Shown here piece after piece: positions 25,205-37,837 of a stretch of 64,000 nucleotides of DNA. The notes beneath the pieces are model-generated. The model was not told the DNA's origin, made no database searches, and was given only the letters and a program-made list of their open reading frames with translations. Numbering within the stretch: position 1 is the first letter of the stretch; every line of letters begins with the position of its first letter. The stretch lies in the NCBI RefSeq assembly GCF_051014445.1, contig NC_135134.1, positions 26,353,672 to 26,417,671 of the forward strand, read 5' to 3'. The DNA comes from Colletes latitarsis. Lineage: Eukaryota; Arthropoda; Insecta; Hymenoptera; Colletidae. Both the position numbers and the translations under genes were made by a program.

Positions 25205-26319
25205 ACCACATTACAACGTGAACCAAACCAGAAAAAATCCCAGGATCCGTTCAACAAGTATGTGAAGAATGCGAAAGTATGAGTCTGATGAGTGAAAATC
25301 CCAGACCTTACCTAGACCTATCATGCGTTATCCTCAAAAATATTGATCCAAACCAGGTTTAATGGACTTTTCAGTGTGGTACCACTTTACTGCGTGATCC
25401 AAAGCAGAAAAAACCCTCGATCAGGTCAAGATGTATGTTAAAACTGCGAAAGTATGACCCTGATGTGGGCAAATCCCAGGCCTAACCGAGACCTAACATG
25501 CGTTGTCCTCTAAACTATTGATGGAAACCAGGTTTAATTGACTGTTTCAGTGTTGCACTTCATTACTACGTGATCCAAGGCAGAAAAAACCCTCGATCAG
25601 GACAACATGCATGTTAAAACTGCGAAAGTATGGGTCTGATGAGGGATAATCCCAGACCTAACCCAGACCTAACATACGTTGTCCTCTAAAATATTTATCA
25701 AGACCATTTTTAATTGATTGTTTCAGTGTGGTTCCACATTACTACGTGATCCAAACCAGAAAAAATCCCAGGATCCGTTCAACAAGTATGTGAAGAATGC
25801 GAAAGTATGAGTCTGATGAGTGAAAATCCCAGACCTTACCTAGACCTAACATGCGTTATCCTCTAAAATATTGATCCACACCAGGTTTAACGGACTGTTT
25901 CAGTGTGGTACCACACTACTACGTGATCCAAACCAGAAAAAACCCAGGATCTGTTCAACAAGTATGTGAAAAACGCGAAAGTATGAGCCTGATGAGGGCA
26001 AATCCTAGACTTAACCCAGACCTAACATGGGTTGTCCTCTAAAATAGTGATCGAAACCAGGTTTAATTGACTGTTTTAGTTGTGGTACCACTTTACTACG
26101 TGATCCAAAGCAGAAAAAACCCTCGATCTGGTCAAGATGTATGTTAAAACTGCGAAAGTATGACCCTGATGTGGGCAAATCCCAGACCTATCCCAGACCT
26201 AACATGCGTTATCCTCTAAAATATTTATCAAGACCAGGTTTAATTGAATGTTTCAGTGTGGTACCACATTACTACGTGATCCAAACCAGTAAAAACCCAG
26301 GATCTGTTCAACAAGTATG
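25205..26319 (+). repeat. 5-6-monomer block, first of three copies
   Basis: 25205-26183 matches 26968-27946 (offset 1763) and 32436-33414 (offset 7231). Markers are acattacaacgtgaacc, a one-base deletion giving ggacttttcag, tttactgcgtgatcc, gtgttgcacttc and gaccatttttaattg. Around 26141-26210 it changes to an M3-M1 chimera reading through into cagacctatcccagacc. Confidence 0.82.
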
Positions 26320-29035
26320 TGAAAAACGCGAAAGTATGAGCCTGATGAGGGCAAATCCCAGACCTAACCCAGACCTAACTTGCGTTATCCTCAAAAATAT
26401 TGATCGAAACCAGGTTTAATCGACTGTTTCAGTGTGGTACCACACTACTACATGACCCAAACCGGAAAAAACCCAGGATCTAGCCATCAAGTATGAGAAA
26501 TATGCGAAATTATGAGCCTGATGAGGGCGAATCCCAGACCTATCCCAGACCTAACTTGCGTTATCCTCTAAAATATTGATCGAAATCAGGTTTAATTGAC
26601 TGTTTCAGCGTGGTACCACATTACTACGTGATACAATCCAGAAACAGCCCAGGGTCTAGCCATGAAGTATGAGAGATATGCGAAAGTATGAGACTGATGA
26701 GGGCAAATCCAAGACCTAACCCAAACCTAACATGCGTTAACCTCTAAAATATTTATCAAGACCAGGTTTAATTGAATGTTTCAGTGTGGTACCACATTAC
26801 TACGTGTTCCAAACCAGAAAAAAACCCAGGATCTTGTCAACGAGTATGTGAAGTGTGCGAAAGTATGAGTCTGATGAGTGAAAATCCCAGGCCTAACCTA
26901 GACCTAACATGCGTTATCCTCTAAAATATTAATCGAAACCAGGTTTAATCGACAGTTTCAGTGAGGTACCACATTACAACGTGAACCAAACCAGAAAAAA
27001 TCCCAGGATCCGTTCAACAAGTATGTGAAGAATGCGAAAGTATGAGTCTGATGAGTGAAAATCCCAGACCTTACCTAGACCTATCATGCGTTATCCTCAA
27101 AAATATTGATCCAAACCAGGTTTAATGGACTTTTCAGTGTGGTACCACTTTACTGCGTGATCCAAAGCAGAAAAAACCCTCGATCAGGTCAAGATGTATG
27201 TTAAAACTGCGAAAGTATGACCCTGATGTGGGCAAATCCCAGGCCTAACCGAGACCTAACATGCGTTGTCCTCTAAACTATTGATGGAAACCAGGTTTAA
27301 TTGACTGTTTCAGTGTTGCACTTCATTACTACGTGATCCAAGGCAGAAAAAACCCTCGATCAGGACAACATGCATGTTAAAACTGCGAAAGTATGGGTCT
27401 GATGAGGGATAATCCCAGACCTAACCCAGACCTAACATACGTTGTCCTCTAAAATATTTATCAAGACCATTTTTAATTGATTGTTTCAGTGTGGTTCCAC
27501 ATTACTACGTGATCCAAACCAGAAAAAATCCCAGGATCCGTTCAACAAGTATGTGAAGAATGCGAAAGTATGAGTCTGATGAGTGAAAATCCCAGACCTT
27601 ACCTAGACCTAACATGCGTTATCCTCTAAAATATTGATCCACACCAGGTTTAACGGACTGTTTCAGTGTGGTACCACACTACTACGTGATCCAAACCAGA
27701 AAAAACCCAGGATCTGTTCAACAAGTATATGAAAAACGCGAAAGTATGAGCCTGATGAGGGCAAATCCTAGACTTAACCCAGACCTAACATGGGTTGTCC
27801 TCTAAAATAGTGATCGAAACCAGGTTTAATTGACTGTTTTAGTTGTGGTACCACTTTACTACGTGATCCAAAGCAGAAAAAACCCTCGATCTGGTCAAGA
27901 TGTATGTTAAAACTGCGAAAGTATGACCCTGATGTGGGCAAATCCCAGGCCTAACCTAGACCTAACATGCGTAGTCCTCTAAACTATTGATGGAAACCAG
28001 GTTTAATTGACTGTTTCAGTGTTGCACTTCATTACTACGTGATCCAAGGCAGAAAAAACCCTCGATCAGGACAACATGCATGTTAAAACTGCGAAAGTAT
28101 GAGTCTGATGAGGGATAATCCCAGACCTAACCCAGACCTAACATACGTTGTCCTCTAAAATATTTATCAAGACCATTTTTAATTGATTGTTTCAGTGTGG
28201 TTCCACATTACTACGTGATCCAAACCAGAAAAAATCCCAGGATCCGTTCAACAAGTATGTGAAAAACGCGAAAGTATGAGCCTGATGAGGGCAAATCCTA
28301 GACTTAACCCAGACCTAACATGGGTTGTCCTCTAAAATAGTGATCGAAACCAGGTTTAATTGACTGTTTTAGTTGTGGTACCACTTTACTACGTGATCCA
28401 AAGCAGAAAAAACACACGATCAGGTCAACATGCATGTTAAAACTGCGAAAGTATGACCCTGATGAGGGCAAATCCCAGGCCTAACCTAGGCCTAACATGC
28501 GTTATCTTCTAAAATATTGAGCGAAACCAGGTTTAATTGACTGTTTCAGTGTAGTACCACATTACTACGTCATCCAATCCAGAAATAGCCCAGGATCTAG
28601 CCATGAAGTATGAGAAATATGCGATAGTATGAGCCTGATGAGGGCAAATCCTAGACCTAACCCAGACCTAACATACGTTGTCCTCTAAAATATTTATCAA
28701 GACCAGGTTTAATTGATTGTTTTAGTGTGGTCCCACATTTCTACGTGATCCAAACCAGTAAAAACCCAGGATCCGTTCAACAAGTATGTGAAGAATGCGA
28801 AGGTATGAGTCTGATGAGTGAAAATCTCGGGGCTAACCTAGACCTAACATGCGTTATCCTCTAAAATATTGATGCAAACCAGGTTTAATGGACTGTTTCA
28901 GTGTGGTACCACTTTACTACGTGATCCAAAGCAGAAAAAACCCTCGATCAGGTGAACATGTATGTTAAAACTGCGAAAGTATGATCCTGATGAGGGCAAA
29001 TCCCAGGCCTAACCTAGACCTAACTTGCGTTGTCC
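26320..29035 (+). repeat. 15-monomer block J, copy 1
   Basis: Matches 31788-34503 at 5468 bp (31 monomers) over about 2.7 kb, the longest pair in the middle of the window. Shared rare forms are ctactacatgacccaaaccgg, gcgttaacctc, gatcttgtcaacg, catgggttgtcc and cctaggcctaac. It contains the second copy of the 25.2-kb block and a further 4-monomer reiteration around 27.98-28.25 kb. Confidence 0.85.
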
Positions 29036-30339
29036 TCTAAAATATTTATCCAGACCAGGTTTCATTGAATGTTTCAGTGTGGTACCACATTACTACGTGA
29101 TCCAATCCAGAAAAAACCCAGGATCCGTTCAACAAGTATGTGAAGAATGCGAAAGTATGAGTGTGATGAGTGAAAATCCCAGACCTAACCTAGACCTAAC
29201 ATGCGCTATCCTCAAAAATATTGATCGAAACCTGGTTTAATCGACTGTTTCAGTGTGGTACCACATTACTATGTGATCCAAACCAGAAAATAACACAGGA
29301 TCTGTTCAACGAGTATGTGAAGAAAGCGAAAGTATGAGTCTGATGAGGGCTAATCCCAGACCTATCCCAGACCCAGCTTGCGTTATCCTCTAAAATATTT
29401 ATCCAGACATGGTTTCATTGAATGTTTCAGTGTGGTACCACATTACTACGTGATCCAAACCAGAAAAAAACCCAGGATCTGATCAACGAGTATGTCAAGT
29501 GTGCGAAAGTATGAGTCTGATGAGGGCAAATCCCAGAACCATCCCAGACCTAACTTGCGATATCCTCTAAAATATTGATCGAAACCAGGTTTAATTGACT
29601 GTTTTACTGTGGTACCACACTACTACGGGATCCAAACCAGAAAAAACCCAGGATCTGTTCAACAAGTATGTGAAAAACGCGAAAGTATGAGCCTGATGAG
29701 GGCAAATCCCAGACCATTCCCAGACTTAACTTGCGTTATCCTCTAAGATATTGATCGAAACCAGGTTTAATCGACTGTTTCAGTGTGGTACCACATTACT
29801 ACGTGATCCAAGCCAGAAAAAACCCAGGATCAGTTCAACAAGTATGAGAAGAATGCGAAAGTATGAGTCTGATGAGTGAAAATCCCAGGGCTAACCTAGA
29901 CCTAACATGCGTTATCCTCTAAAATATTGATCCAAACCAGGTTTAATGGACTGTTTCAGTGTGGTACCACACTACTACGTGATACAAACCAGAAAAAACC
30001 CAGGATCTGTTCAACAAGTATGTGAAAAACGCGAAAGTATGAGCCTGATGAGGGCGAATCCCAGACCTATGCCAGACCTAACTTGCGTTATCCTCTAAAA
30101 TATTGATCGAAACCAGGTTTAATTGACTGTTTCAGCGTGGTACCACATTACTACGTGATACAATCCAGAAACAGCCCAGGATCTAGCCATGAAGTATGAG
30201 AAATATGCGAAAGTATGAGCCTGATGAGGGCAAATGCTAGACCTAACCCAAACCTAACATGCGTTATCCTCTAAAATATTTATCAAGACCAGGTTTAATT
30301 GGATGTTTCAGTGTGGTACCACTTTACTACGTGATCCAA
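29036..30339 (+). repeat. 7-monomer block K, copy 1
   Basis: Matches 35387-36690 at 6351 bp (36 monomers). Shared rare forms are ggtttcattgaatg, ctactacgggatcc, gttttactgtgg, accattcccagac and aaatgctagacc. The preceding block J has offset 5468, so about five extra monomers were gained on the right side between blocks J and K. Confidence 0.82.
29950..29973. other. Dyad element: 4-bp hairpin followed by 16-bp perfect palindrome
   Basis: Example of the strongest dyad in the array. ACTG-TTT-CAGT occupies 29950-29960 and AGTGTGGTACCACACT occupies 29958-29973, so the two share CAGT/AGT bases and could form alternative hairpins. The 16-bp form occurs in copies reading accacactact; the commoner accacatta copies keep a 12-bp palindrome, TGTGGTACCACA. 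Short dyads able to leave B-form are reported as enriched in centromeric satellites that lack CENP-B boxes. Function here is inferred. Confidence 0.8.
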
Positions 30340-31787
30340 GCCAGAAAAAAACCCAGGATCCGTTCAACAAGTATGTGAAAAACGCGAAAGTATGAGTCTG
30401 ATGAGGTCAAATCCCAGACCAATCCCAGACTTAACTTGCGTTATCCTCTAAGATATTGATCGAAAGCAGGTTTAATCGACTGTTTCAGTGTGGTACCACA
30501 TTACTACGTGATACAATCCAGAAACAGCCCAGGATCTAGCCATGAAGTATGAGAAATATGCGAAAGAATGAGCCTGGTGAGAGCAAATCCCAGACCTAAC
30601 CTAGACCTAACATGAATTATTCTCTAAAATATTGATCGAAACCAGGTTTAATCGACTGTTACAGTGTGGTACCACATTACTCTGTGATCCAAACCAGAAA
30701 ATAACCCAGGATCTGTTCAACGAGTATGTGAAGTTTGCGAAAGTATGACCCTGATGAGGGCAAATCCCAGACCTATGCCAGACCTAACTTGCGTTATCCT
30801 CTAAAATATTGATCGAAACCAGGTTTAATTCGCTGTTTCAGCGTGGTACCACATTACTACGTCATACAATCCAGGAACAGCCCAGGATCTAGCCATCAAG
30901 TATGAGAAATATGCGAAAGAATGAGCCTGATGAGAGCAAATCCCAGACCTAACCTAGACCTAACATGAATTATTCTCTAAAATATTGATCGAAACCAGGT
31001 TTAATCGACTGTTTCAGTGTGGTACCACATTACTATGTGATCCAAACCAGAAAATAACCCAGGATCTGTTCAACGAGTATGTGAAGTGTGCGAAAGTATG
31101 AGTCTGATGAGGTCAAATCCCAGACCTATCCCAGACCTAACTTGCGTTATCCTCGAAAATATTGATCGAAACGTGGTTTAATCGACTGTTTCAGTGTGGT
31201 GCCACATTCCTATGTGATCCAAACCAGAAAATAACCCAGGGTCTGTTCAACGAGTATGTGAAGTGTGCGAAAGTATGAGTCTGATGAGGTCAAATCCCAG
31301 ACCAATCCCAGACATAACTTGCGTTATCCTCTAAAATATTGATCGAAACCAGGTTTAATCGACTGTTTCAGTGTGGTACCACATTACTACGTGATCCAAA
31401 CCAGAAAAAACCCAGGATCCGTTCAACAAGTACGTGAAAAACGCGAAAGTATGAGCCTGATGAGGGCAAATCCCAGACCTATCCCAGACCTAACTTGCGT
31501 TATCCTCTAAAATATTGATCGAAGCCAAGTTTAATCGACTGTTTCAGTGTGGAACCACATTACCACGTGATCCAAGCCAGAAAAAAACCCAGGATCCGTT
31601 CAACAAGTATGTGAAGTGTGCGAAAGTATGAGCCTGATGAGAGCAAATCCCAGACCTAACCTAGACCTAACATGAATTATTCTCTAAAATATTGGCCGAA
31701 ACCAGATTTAATTGACTGTTTCAGTGTGGTCCCACATTACTACGTGACCCAAACCAGAAAAAACCCAGGATCCGTTCAACAAGTACG
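30340..31787 (+). repeat. Monomers ancestral to the right-half family
   Basis: First appearance of the CGCTG hairpin form (30831) and of gtggtgccacattcc. Parts match 37.2-37.8 kb at offset 6879 (ctgttacagtg, attactctgtg). By the monomer at 31672/37844 the offset falls to 6172, so four monomers (about 31.0-31.6 kb) are absent from the right copy or were gained here. Confidence 0.72.
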
Positions 31788-34503
31788 TGGAAAACGCGAA
31801 AGTATGAGCCTGATGAGGGCAAATCCCAGACCTAACCCAGACCTAACTTGCGTTATCCTCAAAAATATTGATCGAAACCAGGTTTAATCGACTGTTTCAG
31901 TGTGGTACCACACTACTACATGACCCAAACCGGAAAAAAACCCAGGATCTAGCCATCAAGTATGAGAAATATGCGAAATTATGAGCCTGATGAGGGCGAA
32001 TCCCAGACCTATCCCAGACCTAACTTGCGTTATCCTCTAAAATATTGATCGAAATCAGGTTTAATTGACTGTTTCAGCGTGGTACCACATTACTACGTGA
32101 TACAATCCAGAAACAGCCCAGGGTCTAGCCATGAAGTATGAGAGATATGCGAAAGTATGAGACTGATGAGGGCAAATCCAAGACCTAACCCAAACCTAAC
32201 ATGCGTTAACCTCTAAAATATTTATCAAGACCAGGTTTAATTGAATGTTTCAGTGTGGTACCACATTACTACGTGTTCCAAACCAGAAAAAAACCCAGGA
32301 TCTTGTCAACGAGTATGTGAAGTGTGCGAAAGTATGAGTCTGATGAGTGAAAATCCCAGGCCTAACCTAGACCTAACATGCGTTATCCTCTAAAATATTA
32401 ATCGAAACCAGGTTTAATCGACAGTTTCAGTGTGGTACCACATTACAACGTGAACCAAACCAGAAAAAACCCTGTATCTGTTCAACAAGTATGTGAAGAA
32501 TGCGAAAGTATGAGTCTGATGAGTGAAAATCCCAGGGCTAACCTAGACCTATCATGCGTTATCCTCAAAAATATTGATCCAAACCAGGTTTAATGGACTT
32601 TTCAGTGTGGTACCACTTTACTGCGTGATCCAAAGCAGAAAAAACCCTCGATCAGGTCAAGATGTATGTTAAAACTGCGAAAGTATGACCCTGATGTGGG
32701 CAAATCCCAGGCCTAACCTAGACCTAACATGCGTTGTCCTCTAAACTATTGATGGAAACCAGGTTTAATTGACTGTTTCAGTGTTGCACTTCATTACTAC
32801 GTGATCCAAGGCAGAAAAAACCCTCGATCAGGACAACATGCATGTTAAAACTGCGAAAGTATGGGTCTGATGAGGGATAATCCCAGACCTAACCCAGACC
32901 TAACATACGTTGTCCTCTAAAATATTTATCAAGACCATTTTTAATTGATTGTTTCAGTGTGGTTCCACATTACTACGTGATCCAAACCAGAAAAAATCCC
33001 AGGATCCGTTCAACAAGTATGTGAAGAATGCGAAAGTATGAGTCTGATGAGTGAAAATCCCAGACCTTACCTAGACCTAACATGCGTTATCCTCTAAAAT
33101 ATTGATCCACACCAGGTTTAATGGACTGTTTCAGTGTGGTACCACACTACTACGTGATCCAAACCAGAAAAAACCCAGGATCTGTTCAACAAGTATGTGA
33201 AAAACGCGAAAGTATGAGCCTGATGAGGGCATATCCTAGACTTAACCCAGACCTAACATGGGTTGTCCTCTAAAATAGTGATCGAAACCAGGTTTAATTG
33301 ACTGTTTTAGTTGTGGTACCACTTTACTACGTGATCCAAAGCAGAAAAAACCCTCGATCTGGTCAAGATGTATGTTAAAACTGCGAAAGTATGACCCTGA
33401 TGTGGGCAAATCCCAGGCCTAACCTAGACCTAACATGCGTTGTCCTCTAAACTATTGATGGAAACCAGGTTTAATTGACTGTTTCAGTGTTGCACTTCAT
33501 TACTACGTGATCCAAGGCAGAAAAAACCCTCGATCAGGACAACATGCATGTTAAAACTGCGAAAGTATGAGTCTGATGAGGGATAATCCCAGACCTAACC
33601 CAGACCTAACATACGTTGTCCTCTAAAATATTTATCAAGACCATCTTTAATTGATTGTTTCAGTGTGGTTCCACATTACTACGTGATCCAAACCAGAAAA
33701 AATCCCAGGATCCGTTCAACAAGTATGTGAAAAACGCGAAAGTATGAGCCTGATGAGGGCAAATCCTAGACTTAACCCAGACCTAACATGGGTTGTCCTC
33801 TAAAATAGTGATCGAAACCAGGTTTAATTGACTGTTTTAGTTGTGGTACCACTTTACTACGTGATCCAAAGCAGAAAAAACACTCGATCAGGTCAACATG
33901 CATGTTAAAACTGCGAAAGTATGACCCTGATGAGGGCAAATCCCAGGCCTAACCTAGGCCTAACATGCGTTATCTTCTAAAATATTGAGCGAAACCAGGT
34001 TTAATTGACTGTTTCAGTGTAGTACCACATTACTACGTAATCCAATCCAGAAATAGCCCAGGATCTAGCCATGAAGTATGAGAAATATGCGATAGTATGA
34101 GCCTGATGAGGGCAAATCCTAGACCTAACCCAGACCTAACATACGTTGTCCTCTAAAATATTTATCAAGACCAGGTTTAATTGATTGTTTTAGTGTGGTC
34201 CCACATTTCTACGTGATCCAAACCAGTAAAAACCCAGGATCCGTTCAACAAGTATGTGAAGAATGCGAAAGTATGAGTCTGATGAGTGAAAATCTCGGGG
34301 CTAACCTAGACCTAACATGCGTTATCCTCTAAAATATTGATGCAAACCAGGTTTAATGGACTGTTTCAGTGTGGTACCACTTTACTACGTGATCCAAAGC
34401 AGAAAAAACCCTCGATCAGGTGAACATGTATGTTAAAACTGCGAAAGTATGATCCTGATGAGGGCAAATCCCAGGCCTAACCTAGACCGAACTTGCGTTG
34501 TCC
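31788..34503 (+). repeat. 15-monomer block J, copy 2
   Basis: Partner of 26320-29035. Visible differences include ccctgtatctg with gggctaacc near 32470-32535, and atctttaatt in place of atttttaatt near 33643. The latter base marks the further duplication at 34683-35120. Confidence 0.85.
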
Positions 34504-35386
34504 TCTAAAATATTCATGGAAACCAGGTTTAATTGACTGTTTCAGTGTTGTACTTCATTACTACGTGATGCAATCCAGAAAAAGCCCAGGATCTAGCGTT
34601 CAAGTATGAGAAATATGCGAAAGAATGAGCCTGATGAGAGCAAATCCCAGACCTAACCCAGACCTAACATGAATTATTCTCTAAAATATTTATCAAGACC
34701 ATCTTTAATTGATTGTTTCAGTGTGGTTCCACATTACTACGTGATCCAAACCAGAAAAAATCCCAGGATCCGTTCAACAAGTATGTGAAAAACGCGAAAG
34801 TATGAGCCTGATGAGGGCAAATCCTAGACTTAACCCAGACCTAACATGGGTTGTCCTCTAAAATAGTGATCGAAACCAGGTTTAATTGACTGTTTTAGTT
34901 GTGGTACCACTTTACTACGTGATCCAAAGCAGAAAAAACACTCGATCAGGTCAACATGCATGTTAAAACTGCGAAAGTATGACCCTGATGAGGGCAAATC
35001 CCAGGCCTAACCTAGGCCTAACATGCGTTATCTTCTAAAATATTGAGCGAAACCAGGTTTAATTGACTGTTTCAGTGTAGTACCACATTACTACGTAATC
35101 CAATCCAGAAATAGCCCAGGATCCAGCCATGAAGTATGAGAAATATGAGAAAGTATGAGCCTGATGGGGGCAAATCCTAGACCTGACCTAGGCCTAACAT
35201 GCGTTATCCTCAATAATATTGATCGAAACCAGGTTTAATCGACTGTTTCAGTGTGTTACCACATTACTACGTGATCCAAACCAGAAAAAAACCCAGGATC
35301 TGTTCAACGAATATGTGAAGTGTGCGCAAGTATGAGTCTGATGAGGGCTAATCCCAGACCTATCCCAGACCCAGCTTGCGTTATCC
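34504..35386 (+). repeat. 6-monomer-spaced reiteration of block J tail
   Basis: 34683-35120 repeats 33625-34062 at 1058 bp (six monomers), sharing the derived gaccatctttaatt and cctaggcctaac. This duplication therefore came after the atctttaatt substitution. One M2 copy with tctagcgttcaag precedes it. Confidence 0.78.
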
Positions 35387-36690
35387 TCTAAAATATTTAT
35401 CCAGACATGGTTTCATTGAATGTTTCAGTGTGGTACCACATTACTACGTGATCCAATCCAGAAAAAACCCAGGATCCGTTCAACAAGTATGTGAAGAATG
35501 CGAAAGTATGAGTCTGATGAGTGAAAATCCCAGACCTAACCTAGACCTAACATGCGCTATCCTCAAAAATATTGATCGAAACCTGGTTTAATCGACTGTT
35601 TCAGTGTGGTACCACATTACTATGTGATCCAAACCAGAAAATAACACAGGATCTGTTCAACGAGTATGTGAAGAAAGCGAAAGTATGAGTCTGATGAGGG
35701 CTAATCCCAGACCTATCCCAGACCCAGCTTGCGTTATCCTCTAAAATATTTATCCAGACATGGTTTCATTGAATGTTTCAGTGTGGTACCACATTACTAC
35801 GTGATCCAAACCAGAAAAAAACCCAGGATCTGATCAACGAGTATGTCAAGTGTGCGAAAGTATGAGTCTGATGAGGGCAAATCCCAGAACCATCCCAGAC
35901 CTAACTTGCGATATCCTCTAAAATATTGATCGAAACCAGGTTTAATTGACTGTTTTACTGTGGTACCACACTACTACGGGATCCAAACCAGAAAAAACCC
36001 AGGATCTGTTCAACAAGTATTTGAAAAACGCGAAAGTATGAGCCTGATGAGGGCAAATCCCAGACCATTCCCAGACTTAACTTGCGTTATCCTCTAAGAT
36101 ATTGATCGAAACCAGGTTTAATCGACTGTTTCAGTGTGGTACCACATTACTACGTGATCCAAGCCAGAAAAAACCCAGGATCAGTTCAACAAGTATGAGA
36201 AGAATGCGAAAGTATGAGTCTGATGAGTGAAAATCCCAGGGCTAACCTAGACCTAACATGCGTTATCCTCTAAAATATTGATCCAAACCAGGTTTAATGG
36301 ACTGTTTCAGTGTGGTACCACACTACTACGTGATACAAACCAGAAAAAACCCAGGATCTGTTCAACAAGTATGTGAAAAACGCGAAAGTATGAGCCTGAT
36401 GAGGGCGAATCCCAGACCTATGCCAGACCTAACTTGCGTTATCCTCTAAAATATTGATCGAAACCAGGTTTAATTGACTGTTTCAGCGTGGTACCACATT
36501 ACTACGTGATACAATCCAGAAACAGCCCAGGATCTAGCCATGAAGTATGAGAAATATGCGAAAGTATGAGCCTGATGAGGGCAAATGCTAGACCTAACCC
36601 AAACCTAACATGCGTTATCCTCTAAAATATTTATCAAGACCAGGTTTAATTGAATGTTTCAGTGTGGTACCACTTTACTACGTGATCCAA
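35387..36690 (+). repeat. 7-monomer block K, copy 2
   Basis: Partner of 29036-30339. The segment with ccagcttgcg and ccagacatggtttcattg occurs twice here (about 35369 and 35725) but once in the left copy, where the first instance reads aacttgcgttgtcc. Confidence 0.8.
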
Positions 36691-37837
36691 AGCAGAAAAA
36701 ACCGTCGATCAGGTCAACATGTATGTTAAAACTGCGAAAGTATGACCCTGATGAGGGCAAATCCCAGACCTATGCCAGACCTAACTTGCGTTATCCTCTA
36801 AAATATTGATCGAAACCAGGTTTAATTCGCTGTTTCAGCGTGGTACCACATTACTAGGTCATACAATCCAGGAACGGCCCAGGATCTAGCCATCAAGTAT
36901 GAGAAATATGCGAAAGTATGAGTCTGATGAGTGAAAATCCCAGGGCTAACCTAGACCTAACATGCGTTATCCTCTAAAATATTGATCCAAACCAGGTTTA
37001 ATGGACTGTTTCAGTGTGGTACCACACTACTACGTGATACAAACCAGAAAATAACCCAGGATCTGTTCAACGAGTATGTGAAGTGTGCGAAAGTATGAGT
37101 CTGATGAGGGCAAATCCCATACCTATCCCAGACCTAACATGCGTTATCCTCTAAAATATTTATCAAGACCAGGTTAAATTGACTGTTTCAGTGTGGTCCC
37201 ACATTACTACGTGATCCTAACCAGAAAAAACCCAGGATCTGTTCAACAAGTATGTGAAAAACGCGAAAGTATGAGTCTGATGAGGTCAAATCCCAGACCA
37301 ATCCCAGACTTAACTTGCGTTATCCTCTAAGATATTGATCGAAAGCAGGTTTAATCGACTGTTTCAGTGTGGTACCACATTACTACGTGATACAATCCAG
37401 AAACAGGCCAGGATCTAGCCATGAAGTATGAGAAATATGCGAAAGAATGAGCCTGGTGAGAGCAAATCCCAGACCTAACCTAGACCTAACATGAATTATT
37501 CTCTAAAATATTGATCGAAACCAGGTTTAATCGACTGTTACAGTGTGGTACCACATTACTCTGTGATCCAAACCAGAAAATAACCCAGGATCTGTTCAAC
37601 GAGTATGTGAAGTTTGCGAAAGTATGACCCTGATGAGGGCAAATCCCAGACCTATGCCAGACCTAACTTGCGTTATCCTCTAAAATATTGATCGAAACCA
37701 GGTTTAATTCGCTGTTTCAGCGTGGTACCACATTACTACGTCATACAATCCAGGAACAGCCCAGGATCTAGCCATCAAGTATGAGAAATATGCGAAAGAA
37801 CGCGCCTGATGAGAGCAAATCCCAGACCTAACCTAGA
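36691..37837 (+). repeat. Transition to the right-half family
   Basis: Alternating M3, CGCTG-type M2 and M1 copies, partly matching 30.4-30.9 kb at offset 6879. From here on the monomer order is largely that of the 14-monomer family. Confidence 0.7.

Noticed and set aside
26141..26419. 92-codon frame, the longest in the window
   Set aside because: It results from an M3-to-M1 hybrid monomer that happens to keep the frame open. The tail is the standard repeat-derived frame, and no promoter or gene context is seen.
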